Assembly (NCBI GenBank): GCA_043777755.1
Contig: JAYWHK010000058.1
Location: 1 to 32,805 of the forward strand
Direction of reading: 5' to 3'
From: CANHEE01 sp043777755
GTDB taxonomy: Bacteria; Bacteroidota; Bacteroidia; Chitinophagales; Saprospiraceae
Length of the DNA stretch: 32,805 nucleotides
Position 1 is the first letter of the stretch. Each line of letters starts with the position of its first letter. This document shows positions 21,734-29,408 of this stretch, one piece after another. The translations under genes and the position numbers were made by a program. The notes under the pieces were generated by a model. The model saw only the letters and a program-made list of their open reading frames with translations. It was not told the origin of the DNA and ran no database searches.

Positions 21734-24361
21734 TCAATCCGTTGTTTTTACCCAACGTTGTACTTCTTTTTTGACACCATTGATAGAAATAGCCAGTACA
21801 TAAACACCTGCTGGCATTGTTAAATTATCAAAATTGACGAGGTGCGTTCCTATTTCTTTTTTACCCAAAGGATAATTGGCAACGATTTTTCCTTGTAAAT
21901 TGGTCAAACTCATTGCTACATCGCCCGCTTCTGAAATGGTATAATCTACATTCAAGTAAGCACCAGGATTTGGATAGACTGAAAGTATTTTTGCAATGCG
22001 GTTATTGCAGCCGCCCGTTTCAAAAACATAAGACGCTGACCAATCGCTCCAATTTCCTGCCTGACATTTTGTACGTACTTGCCAAGCATAAAATACGCAA
22101 GCCTCCAAGTTGGTAATTGTATAAGACGAAGTGCTGATGCCTGCCATGTTTGTCCAAAGTACTGTTCCTGCTGTTTTTTTGCTGTAACGAACCTCGTATT
22201 CTACACCTGTTCCTACCCAACTCAATGCTACACCGCCTACAATTGGCGTACTTTCTAACAAATATGGTGTTGGACAAGGTGTCAATGCTACACAACCCGT
22301 TGTTTTTGTAGTAATCAAAGTCCAATCGCTTAGTGAATTAGGGCTACAAATGGTACGCACTCTAAAAACATACGCTTTGCATTTTGCTAAACTTTTGACC
22401 GTCATTGGATTGCTAATTCCACCCAAGGTTTTCCAAATACTTGTAGAAGTCACTGGCGAAACCGTACACTCTACAAAATAAGTTGCATCAGAAGCTCCTA
22501 ACCAAGATAAAACAACAGAATTTGAATCAGGAACTGCCTTTAAATTGGTCGGTCTTGCGCAAGTTAAAGTAGCGCAACCTTTTGTTTTGACGGTTTTAAG
22601 CAACCAATTTCCAAATACGCCATTGGTGCATTTTGCTCTAAAACGGAAGGTGTATTCTGTACATTTTTTCAAACCCAAAAGTTTGTATGGATTACCGTTT
22701 GTAGTTGAGATAGGTGTCCAAACGCTTGTTGTCAAGTTGGCTGGCGCAAGTGCGTAAGCCAACTCATAGGTTATGCCAGCGTTGGCAACCCAGCCCAAAA
22801 TCATACTTGTAGAATCTGGAACGGCTGTCAATGCCACAGGAGAAGTACAAGGAAACGGTGTTGAACCGCAACCCGTTGTTTTCACAATTTTTGATACCCA
22901 AGGGCTGAGATTGTTGTTCGTACATTTCACACGAATACGAATTTCATATTCCTTACATTTTGATAACCCATTGATTGTCATTGGATTAGCGACAGAAGCC
23001 ACAGATGTCCATGCACTCGTTGCCGAAGATGGTGCTGAGGTATATTGCATTTCAACAATTGCTCCTGTGTTATTAACAGACCAACCAACTTTTCCAGAAG
23101 TACTATCTATCAAAGTATTGGTGAAAAATGGCGCAAGACAAGTATAGATTCCTTGACAACCCGTTGTCTTTGTTGTTTGAGTTATCCAACTGCTAAATGT
23201 ATTGTTGGCACATTTTGAACGAATCCGAATGGCATATTCTTTGCATTTTGACAAGCCGCTAATCGTCATTGGACTGCTTGTTACATTCACTGATGTCCAT
23301 ACACTTGTTGCCAACATAGGGGTCAAAGTATATTGCATTTCAATGGCAGTTCCAGCTAAAACTGTTCCCCAAGTTACTTTAACATTGGTCGTATCAGGGA
23401 TAATATTACTGAAATATGGTACATAACACTGCGGCACTACGGCACAACCCGTTGTTTTAGCATTTTTAATTGTCCATGAACTATATACACCATTGATACA
23501 TTTTGCTCTAATACGGAAACTGTATTCTTTGCATTTTGATAGACCTGTAACAATCAAAGGGTTGCCTGTAACAACAATGTTAGACCAAATACTTGTCGAG
23601 CTTATCGGTGCTGCCGTATATTGAACTTCAACATTTGGCATGGAAGAAGGCCATGTCAAAGCGATACGGTTAGTGTCAGGAATCATATCTATAAAATATG
23701 GCGTTGGACAAGAAACTACAATTTTACAACCCGTTGTTTTTGTTGTTTTATAGACCCAATTGCTCAACAAACCAGAACTGCATTTGGCACGAATACGGAA
23801 AGTATATTCTTTACACTTACTTAATCCTGAAATGTTTGCTGGATTGCTACTTGTCGCAACATTTGACCAAAGACTTGTCGTTGTTGCAGGCGAAACGGTG
23901 TATTGTACTTCATAAGTAGAACCTACAATTGCGTTCCAAGCAATAGTAATGCTTGTGCTATCAACACTGCTGCTACAAACTGGCAACGCACATGGCAATA
24001 CCTTTACACAACCAGAAGTTTTTGCTGTTTTATAAATCCAATCGCTAAAAACACCATTCGTACATTTCATACGAAGGCGCAAAACATATTCTTTACATTT
24101 ACTTAGATTGTTGATATTGGTAGGATTAGTGCTTACGGGAACGGTTGTCCAAATACTTGTTGCAACAGACGGAGAAGCTGTATATTGCAACTCATAAGTT
24201 GCATCAATTGTTGCCAACCAGCCAAGTTTTAAGCTGGTACTGTCAATCACTAAACTGCTTAAGGTAGGTGCTGTACAAGTTGTTGTTTGTGCTGTCATTA
24301 CATTCATTGAAAATAATAGGCAACACAGCGCACAACAAAGTTGTGTGTATATTTTTTGCAT
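21734..24361 (-). CDS. secreted FN3-repeat protein with T9SS C-terminal sorting domain
   Basis: 875 residues. The signal peptide MQKIYTQLCCALCCLLFSMN ends near residue 24. Eight fibronectin type III-like repeats of ~94 residues follow (29-785). Each has the pattern C-x-x-P ... W ... (V/Y)-E-(V/M)-(Q/R)-Y ... W ... L-x-K-C-x-x-Y-x-x-R-(I/V/F)-R-x-(K/I)-C ... W ... K-T-x-G-C. Four cysteines per repeat suggest two disulfides each in the oxidised exterior. The last ~90 residues (786-875) start ILSVYPNPG and contain NLQGKIVANY, PAGVYVLAI and a final KEVQRWVK, a type A T9SS sorting domain. The protein should therefore be exported by the GldKLMN machinery and released or attached at the surface. It is probably an adhesin or matrix protein; no catalytic domain is seen. 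A TAGGTTTG box lies at 24399-24406. Confidence 0.9.
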   Translation of the reverse strand: MQKIYTQLCCALCCLLFSMNVMTAQTTTCTAPTLSSLVIDSTSLKLGWLATIDATYELQYTASPSVATSIWTTVPVSTNPTNINNLSKCKEYVLRLRMKCTNGVFSDWIYKTAKTSGCVKVLPCALPVCSSSVDSTSITIAWNAIVGSTYEVQYTVSPATTTSLWSNVATSSNPANISGLSKCKEYTFRIRAKCSSGLLSNWVYKTTKTTGCKIVVSCPTPYFIDMIPDTNRIALTWPSSMPNVEVQYTAAPISSTSIWSNIVVTGNPLIVTGLSKCKEYSFRIRAKCINGVYSSWTIKNAKTTGCAVVPQCYVPYFSNIIPDTTNVKVTWGTVLAGTAIEMQYTLTPMLATSVWTSVNVTSSPMTISGLSKCKEYAIRIRSKCANNTFSSWITQTTKTTGCQGIYTCLAPFFTNTLIDSTSGKVGWSVNNTGAIVEMQYTSAPSSATSAWTSVASVANPMTINGLSKCKEYEIRIRVKCTNNNLSPWVSKIVKTTGCGSTPFPCTSPVALTAVPDSTSMILGWVANAGITYELAYALAPANLTTSVWTPISTTNGNPYKLLGLKKCTEYTFRFRAKCTNGVFGNWLLKTVKTKGCATLTCARPTNLKAVPDSNSVVLSWLGASDATYFVECTVSPVTSTSIWKTLGGISNPMTVKSLAKCKAYVFRVRTICSPNSLSDWTLITTKTTGCVALTPCPTPYLLESTPIVGGVALSWVGTGVEYEVRYSKKTAGTVLWTNMAGISTSSYTITNLEACVFYAWQVRTKCQAGNWSDWSASYVFETGGCNNRIAKILSVYPNPGAYLNVDYTISEAGDVAMSLTNLQGKIVANYPLGKKEIGTHLVNFDNLTMPAGVYVLAISINGVKKEVQRWVKTTD
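22007..24277 (-). repeat. eight tandem FN3-coding units
   Basis: About 280-285 bases per unit, in phase with the protein repeats. Short stretches (around the KCKEY and KTTGC codons) are conserved at DNA level, while the interiors have diverged. Recent unequal exchange is therefore limited to short tracts. Confidence 0.85.
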
Positions 24362-24398
24362 AAGTTTGGTTTGTTTCTTAAAATAAAAATTCTAATCA

Positions 24399-24406
24399 CA
24401 AACCTA
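24399..24406 (-). promoter_or_regulatory. Bacteroidota -7 promoter element (TAGGTTTG)
   Basis: TAGGTTTG on the - strand, 38 bases before the FN3 gene ATG at 24361. No -33 TTG at canonical spacing. Confidence 0.4.
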
Positions 24407-24664
24407 TTTATTTTTAAACAAAAAATATACACTAAAAAAATCAATTTTGTGACATTGTTATTTTATTTTTTACACTTATAAAACAAAATAATTTCACAAA
24501 TAAATCATTGTTTTTTAGTAACTTAGTGTATTTTTTAAACACGAATTTTCTCTAATTTTACTAATTTTCACTAATCACAATGCAATAATTAAATCAAATT
24601 TCACTGATTTTATTAAAACTTTGTTTTAATTTTATACGTAGTTAGGCTCTTAAGTTTTTTAACA

Positions 24665-24709
24665 ATAAAAAAGTCACCTATTTTTGACAAAATCAAAAAT
24701 AGGTGACTT
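24665..24709 (-). terminator. intrinsic terminator of the ABC-F gene
   Basis: AAGTCACCTATTTTTGA (24671-24687) and its perfect complement (24693-24709) form a 17-bp stem with a 5-nt loop. On the - strand it is followed by a T-rich tract. The ABC-F stop is at 24757. Confidence 0.9.
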
Positions 24710-24756
24710 AAAATCGAATTTAATATTTTTATACGGAATATCAAAAAAATAGTAAT

Positions 24757-26658
24757 TTAAGCCTCTAACATCATACTTGCTTCTTCCCATTCAGCAACCA
24801 CAACATCTAAATCACTTTTCAATTTTTTGTAAGCGTCCATTTGTTTTTGAGCGTCAGGTTTTTGATAAAAATCAGCTTCTCCCATTAATTTTTCAAAATT
24901 GGCAATTTGCTTTTCCAAATCGCTGATTTTTCGTTCTGTATTTTGTACTTTTTTCTGCAATTCTTTTTTAGCGGACTCATCTAAAGAAAGCGTTGCCGCA
25001 GGTTTGTTTTTACTTGCTTTGTTCGCCATTTCGACATCACGCATATTGTCCAATTGGCGTTTTTCCAAGAAATAATTGACATCACCTAAGTGTTCAAAAA
25101 TTTGTTTGTCACGGAACTCATACGTTTTTGTTGTCAAACCAGCTAAGAAATCACGGTCATGCGAAACGATAATCAGCGAGCCTTCATATTCCATAACGGC
25201 TTGCTTGAGTACGTCTTTTGAAAGCATATCCAAGTGATTCGTCGGCTCATCGAGTACCAACAAATTAATCGGACGCAACAACATACAAGCCAATGCCAAA
25301 CGAGCTCTTTCTCCACCCGAAAGTACAGATACTTTTTTGTCCACATCACCACCGCTAAACATAAAACAACCCAAAATACTGCGCAATCTTGTACGCATTT
25401 CTGGCGGTGAAATCTGTTCTGCTGTTTGTAAAACCGTCAATTCTCTATGCAAAGTTTCTGCCTGATTTTGTGCATAATAGCCAATATTGACATTGTGACC
25501 AATGACGACTGTTCCGCTTGACGCTTCTTCCGACTCAACCAAAATCTTTGCTAATGTTGTTTTCCCTTGACCATTTTGACCGACAAAAGCAACCCTGTCA
25601 CCTCTATCCATTCTAATGTCCACACCACTCAACACGTGTAAATCACCATAATTTTTCTTAATATCTTTTGCATCAATCGGCACTTGACCAGAACGTGGCG
25701 GCTCTGGAAAACGGATTTTCATAGCTGCAATATCTTCTTCGTCAAGCTCTACCCTATCCATTTTGTCCAATTGCTTCATCATAGATTGAGCCATTGCCGC
25801 TTTGTTTGCTTTTGCCTTAAAACGCTCAATGGTACGCTCTTTTTGAGCAATCACACGTTGCTGATTGTCAAAAGCATTTTGCATCAAAGCACGACGTTCC
25901 GTGCGTAACTCTACATATTTTGAATAACTTGCCTTATAATCGTGCAATCTTCCGAGTTCAATCTCAACTGTACGGGTCGTTACATTGTTCAAAAATTGCT
26001 TATCGTGCGAAATCACAATCACTGCGCCAGCGTAATCTTTCAAGAAATTTTCCAACCAAATAATTGATTCAATATCCAAGTGATTCGTCGGCTCATCAAG
26101 TAGGATATACGTTGGTTTTTGCAACAACATTTTTGCCAATTCAATCCGCATTTGCCAACCGCCCGAAAACTCATCGGTCAATCGCCACATATCTTTTGAC
26201 TTAAAACCTAAACCAGAAAGTACTTTTTCCGCTTGCGCTTGCATTGTATCTCCGTCCATGTAGGTAAAACGGTCAGAAAGATTCGCCAGTTCTTCCAACA
26301 AGTCCATGTAGGCATCTGTTTCGTAGTCAGTGCGTTCTGTTACTTCTTGCTCAATTTGGGCAAGTTTGTCTTCCATTTTTTTCAATTCTTCAAAAGCCGT
26401 TAAGGCTTCATCCATCACTGTTTTACCTTTTGGCAACATCATGTCTTGGTGCAAATAACCAATCGTGGAGCTACCAGGACGAGCGATTTGTCCTTGTTGC
26501 GGATTGGCATAACCCGACAAAATTTTCATTAATGTTGATTTTCCTGCACCATTGCGCCCGACTAAACCGATTTTATCTCTATCTCCAATGACTACGTTCA
26601 CACCGTTTAGAAGGATTCTGTCACCGTATTGAACGTATAAATTATTGCCTGTTAACAT
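24757..26658 (-). CDS. ABC-F family ATP-binding cassette protein
   Basis: A 633-residue soluble protein with two ABC cassettes and no membrane domain. The first has Walker A GRNGAGKST (34-42), signature FSGGWQMR and Walker B/EQ2 ILLDEPTNHLD. The second has Walker A GQNGQGKTT (near residue 365), signature LSGGERAR and LLVLDEPTNHLD. The linker between cassettes (about 240-310) is the charged P-site tRNA interaction motif region. A C-terminal coiled coil (about 560-633, KKELQKKVQNTERKISDLEKQI) resembles the Uup-type tail. ABC-F proteins bind the ribosomal E site and relieve stalled or incorrectly placed translation; some give antibiotic resistance, but nothing here points to that. The TACCTTTG promoter 33 bases upstream of the start lies in a 22-base core identical to that of the DEAD-box helicase. 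Confidence 0.94.
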   Translation of the reverse strand: MLTGNNLYVQYGDRILLNGVNVVIGDRDKIGLVGRNGAGKSTLMKILSGYANPQQGQIARPGSSTIGYLHQDMMLPKGKTVMDEALTAFEELKKMEDKLAQIEQEVTERTDYETDAYMDLLEELANLSDRFTYMDGDTMQAQAEKVLSGLGFKSKDMWRLTDEFSGGWQMRIELAKMLLQKPTYILLDEPTNHLDIESIIWLENFLKDYAGAVIVISHDKQFLNNVTTRTVEIELGRLHDYKASYSKYVELRTERRALMQNAFDNQQRVIAQKERTIERFKAKANKAAMAQSMMKQLDKMDRVELDEEDIAAMKIRFPEPPRSGQVPIDAKDIKKNYGDLHVLSGVDIRMDRGDRVAFVGQNGQGKTTLAKILVESEEASSGTVVIGHNVNIGYYAQNQAETLHRELTVLQTAEQISPPEMRTRLRSILGCFMFSGGDVDKKVSVLSGGERARLALACMLLRPINLLVLDEPTNHLDMLSKDVLKQAVMEYEGSLIIVSHDRDFLAGLTTKTYEFRDKQIFEHLGDVNYFLEKRQLDNMRDVEMANKASKNKPAATLSLDESAKKELQKKVQNTERKISDLEKQIANFEKLMGEADFYQKPDAQKQMDAYKKLKSDLDVVVAEWEEASMMLEA

Positions 26659-26686
26659 TTATATTATATATTGAATTTTGAAAAAC

Positions 26687-26708
26687 GCCACAAAGGTACG
26701 CTTTTTTT
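26687..26708 (-). promoter_or_regulatory. promoter core of the ABC-F gene
   Basis: The -7 box TACCTTTG (26698-26691) is embedded in the same 22 bases (seven A, then GCGTACCTTTGTGGC) as the helicase promoter at 18048-18069. No -33 TTG is evident. Confidence 0.7.
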
Positions 26709-26784
26709 GAATGGTAAAAAATAGAAAGAAGAAAAAGATTAAAAAAATGCTACCTTTTTTAAATAACTACGTATAATATAAAAG

Positions 26785-26865
26785 ATATTTGCGAAACTAT
26801 TTTTTTACTTTAGAAAAAAAAGACCAAATATTTGTGAACACATTGTATAAAGGTGTATATTTGCG
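26785..26865 (+). promoter_or_regulatory. acpP: acpP promoter region with three ATATTTGYG boxes
   Basis: ATATTTGYG occurs at 26785-26793, 26828-26836 and 26857-26865. The third forms a full -7 element TATATTTG (26856-26863), with TTTG (26831-26834) 21 bases upstream as -33. It is the likely acpP promoter, giving a leader of ~35 nt. Confidence 0.6.
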
Positions 26866-26903
26866 CCAAAATTTATCAAACTCATAATTAAAAGAGTATT
26901 AAA

Positions 26904-27140
26904 ATGTCAACAATTTCAGAAAAAGTAACCAAAATCATCGTCGATAAATTAGGCGTTGATGAGTCAGAAGTAACGACAGAGGCGAGCTTCACTAACGATT
27001 TAGGAGCAGATTCTCTTGATACAGTAGAATTAATCATGGAATTCGAAAAAGAATTCAACGTGACTATTCCAGATGAGCAAGCCGAAAAGATTACGACAGT
27101 AGGCGAAGCAATTTCATTCTTGGAAGCTAACGCTGGCTAA
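26904..27140 (+). CDS. acpP: acyl carrier protein
   Basis: 78 residues, highly acidic, the standard length. The phosphopantetheine attachment site is S37 in DLGADSLDTVELIMEFEKEF, the invariant D-S-L motif at the head of helix II. ACP carries growing acyl chains as thioesters during fatty-acid synthesis and is converted to holo form by an ACP synthase. The next gene is fabF, the usual partner, but the 91-base gap contains a full hairpin-plus-T7 terminator structure. That would let acpP be made in excess over fabF. It has its own promoter with a -33/-7 pair. Confidence 0.98.
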   Translation: MSTISEKVTKIIVDKLGVDESEVTTEASFTNDLGADSLDTVELIMEFEKEFNVTIPDEQAEKITTVGEAISFLEANAG

Positions 27141-27146
27141 TAAGTG

Positions 27147-27204
27147 TTGCCCTATTGCAAAAAACTTTAGTAATCTACAAGTCTTGTAATAGGGCAATTT
27201 TTTT
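27147..27204 (+). terminator. terminator/attenuator between acpP and fabF
   Basis: TTGCCCTATTGCAA (27147-27160) pairs with TTGTAATAGGGCAA (27184-27197) over 14 bp including one G-U. Seven T follow. No separate fabF promoter is visible in the remaining 28 bases. Confidence 0.75.
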
Positions 27205-27231
27205 GAAAGGCTTTTTAATTTTTTATTACCA

Positions 27232-28473
27232 ATGAGAAGAGTAGTTGTAACAGGCATTGGCGTTCTTACGCCTATCGGAAATAGTGTTTCTGAATATCTT
27301 GACGGACTTCAGAAAGGCATTAGCGGTGTAAGTGCCATTACGCATTTTGATGCCAGTAATTTTAAGACAAAATTTGCAGCAGAAGTAAAAGGATTTAATC
27401 CTGAACTATATTTTGAAAAAAAGGAAGTGCGTAAAAATGACCGTTTTACGCAATTTGCAATGGCTGCAAGCGACGAAGCACTCAAAGATTCTGGATTGGA
27501 TTTAGGTAAAATAAATCTTGACCAAGTTGGTGTGATTTTGGGTTCTGGAATCGGAGGTTTAGGAACATTAGAAACAGAGATTTTTTCTTACGCTTCTGGT
27601 AATGGGATTCCTCGTTACAATCCATTTATGATTCCGAAGATGATTTCAAACATGGCAGGTGGGATGGTTGCGATTCGTTATGGCTTTGGTGGTGTCAATT
27701 ATGCGCCAGTTTCAGCTTGTGCGACATCTTCTCATGCCATCATCAATGCTTATGATTGCATTCGTTTGGGTCGTGCTGATGTGATTGTTTCGGGCGGTTC
27801 AGAAGCCGTTATCACGGCAACCGCTGTTGGTGGATTTACCTCAATGAAAGCCATGTCTGAACGCAATGACGACCCGCAAACCGCATCACGTCCTTACGAC
27901 AAAGAACGTGATGGATTTGTTTTAGGCGAAGGTGCTGGAACGCTTATTTTGGAAGAATACGAACACGCAAAGGCTCGTGGCGCAAGGATTTATTGCGAAA
28001 TCATCGGAACAGGAATGACTTGTGATGCTTACCACATGTCAGCTCCTCATCCTGATGGTGTTGGTGTTATTCGTTGCATGGAAAATGCTTTGCGTGAGGC
28101 AAATATCAGTGCTTCTACAATAGATTATATCAATACACATGGCACTTCTACGCCTTTGGGTGACAATGCAGAACTCAAAGCCATTGCCGCAGTTTTTGGC
28201 GATGCCGCTTACAAAATGAACATTAGTGCTACCAAATCAATGACTGGTCACCTTTTGGGTGCTGCTGGTGCAATTGAAGCGGTGGCTGGAATTTTAGCGA
28301 TGGAAAATGATTTTGTACCACCAACCATCAATCATTTTACAGACGACCCAGAAATAGACTCAAAACTCAACTTAACTTTCAATGAAGCGCAACATCGCAA
28401 ACTAAATGTCGTATTAAGTAATACATTCGGTTTCGGTGGTCACAATACATCAATTTTGATGAAGAAAATTTAA
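27232..28473 (+). CDS. fabF: beta-ketoacyl-ACP synthase II
   Basis: 413 residues, the normal length for KAS II. The catalytic Cys-His-His triad is in place and at the same numbering as E. coli FabF: C163 in VSACATSSH, H303 in NTHGTSTPLGD and H340 in KSMTGHLLGAAGA. The terminal glycine-rich NTFGFGGHNTS loop is also present. It condenses malonyl-ACP with acyl-ACP to elongate fatty acids, in the cytoplasm with ACP from the preceding gene. It is followed after only 13 bases by rnc, so fabF and rnc are translated from the same message. Its transcription appears to depend on read-through of the hairpin after acpP. Confidence 0.98.
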   Translation: MRRVVVTGIGVLTPIGNSVSEYLDGLQKGISGVSAITHFDASNFKTKFAAEVKGFNPELYFEKKEVRKNDRFTQFAMAASDEALKDSGLDLGKINLDQVGVILGSGIGGLGTLETEIFSYASGNGIPRYNPFMIPKMISNMAGGMVAIRYGFGGVNYAPVSACATSSHAIINAYDCIRLGRADVIVSGGSEAVITATAVGGFTSMKAMSERNDDPQTASRPYDKERDGFVLGEGAGTLILEEYEHAKARGARIYCEIIGTGMTCDAYHMSAPHPDGVGVIRCMENALREANISASTIDYINTHGTSTPLGDNAELKAIAAVFGDAAYKMNISATKSMTGHLLGAAGAIEAVAGILAMENDFVPPTINHFTDDPEIDSKLNLTFNEAQHRKLNVVLSNTFGFGGHNTSILMKKI

Positions 28474-28486
28474 AAAAAATATTTTT

Positions 28487-29233
28487 GTGCGGATAATTCG
28501 TAAGTTTTATAGTTATTATTTTTCAAAAGATAAAGAATTGGCTCGTAGGCTTAAAGGTATCCTTGGCTTTACGCCAACCCGTCTGCACCTATATAAACTG
28601 GCGTTTTATCACAAATCAAGCAACAATGCCTTGAATAGCCCTCAGCCTATCGTTCAAAGCAGTAACAATGAGCGTTTGGAATACCTCGGTGATGCCATAC
28701 TCGGCTCTATTGTAGCAGAATATTTGTACAAAAAATATCCTAATAAAGACGAAGGTTATTTGACCAAAATGCGTTCTAAAATCGTAAAGAGAGAATCGTT
28801 GAACAAAATCAGCGAAGACATGGGCTTAGACGTTATTTTGACAGAATACAACAGTACCCGAATCAGTCAAGCGATGTTGGGAAATGCCTTAGAAGCACTT
28901 GTTGGTGCAATTTACTTGGAATTGGGCTATGTGAACACAAAAAAGTACATAATTTCTAAGATTTTACGTCGTTTTATTGATGTACATGAGTTGGAAACGT
29001 ATGATGACAATTTCAAAAGTCAATTGCTGGAATGGAGTCAGAAACATGGTAAAACCATTTCTTACAAAGTTATTGCAAAATATAAATTTGAAAAAAGAGA
29101 CCGCTTCAAAGTAGCCGTTTTGGTTGATGGAGAAAAAGTAGGTACTGCCGACGATTTCAATAAAAAATCAGCTGAACAAATCGCCTCAGAAAGAGCTATC
29201 GTTGCATTGGGTATCGTGATAGAACCGCAATAG
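28487..29233 (+). CDS. rnc: ribonuclease III
   Basis: 248 residues starting at GTG 28487; no ATG lies in frame before the catalytic domain, and the N-terminus MRIIRKFYSYYFSKDKELAR looks like other Bacteroidota RNase III proteins. The family signature NERLEYLGDAILGSIVAEYL begins at residue 61, with metal-binding E65 and D69. A second acidic site is in NALEALVGAIYLELG. The C-terminal ~70 residues (from FKSQLLEWSQKHG) are the double-stranded RNA-binding domain, with the AEQIASERAIVAL helix at the end. It cleaves dsRNA in rRNA and mRNA processing. It is part of the conserved acpP-fabF-rnc cluster and is followed by a short tandem repeat and a hairpin terminator. Confidence 0.97.
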   Translation: MRIIRKFYSYYFSKDKELARRLKGILGFTPTRLHLYKLAFYHKSSNNALNSPQPIVQSSNNERLEYLGDAILGSIVAEYLYKKYPNKDEGYLTKMRSKIVKRESLNKISEDMGLDVILTEYNSTRISQAMLGNALEALVGAIYLELGYVNTKKYIISKILRRFIDVHELETYDDNFKSQLLEWSQKHGKTISYKVIAKYKFEKRDRFKVAVLVDGEKVGTADDFNKKSAEQIASERAIVALGIVIEPQ

Positions 29234-29256
29234 TGAGAAAGTGAGAAAGTGAGAAA
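29233..29256. repeat. three tandem copies of GTGAGAAA
   Basis: An 8-bp unit repeated exactly three times, starting at the last base of the rnc stop codon. It is purine-only on this strand except for one T per unit. Confidence 0.9.
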
Positions 29257-29266
29257 GTATAAAAAT

Positions 29267-29301
29267 AAAAAAACACAGGGCGGTTATGCTCTGTGTTTTT
29301 T
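29267..29301. terminator. intrinsic terminator after rnc
   Basis: A7-CACAGGGC (29267-29281) pairs with GCTCTGTG-T6 (29288-29301) with one G-U and a 6-nt loop. Its A/T flanks suit both rnc (+) and the TonB receptor gene (-, stop 29409). Confidence 0.85.
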
Positions 29302-29408
29302 ATGTCTGAAAAATAAGTTCATAAAACTGATTTAAAAAAACTTCTTCTTCCTATTTTCTGTTGCTTTATCAATTGAATCTAAATATTTTGAATAACTTAA
29401 ACTACCCA

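Larger units (their letters stand above)
24362..24756. other. FN3 gene to ABC-F intergenic region
   Basis: 395 bases without a gene. It contains the FN3 gene -7 box (24399-24406, - strand), a short degenerate tandem array of CTAATTTTA-like units (24539-24579), an AACTACGTATAA motif on the - strand near 24638-24652, and the ABC-F terminator (24671-24709). Confidence 0.65.

Noticed and set aside
22007..24277. Regularly spaced repeats that might suggest a CRISPR array
   Set aside because: The period is ~283 bases, in phase with codons, and explained by FN3-like protein repeats.
16772..26780. TACGTATAATAT shared at ~16773 (- strand) and ~26769, with a related copy near 24645, as a regulatory site
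   Set aside because: AT-rich 12-mer with only two exact copies and no consistent position relative to genes; chance is likely.
28480..28487. TATTTTTG just before rnc as a promoter
   Set aside because: It overlaps the GTG start codon itself, and no later start would keep the RNase III N-terminus.
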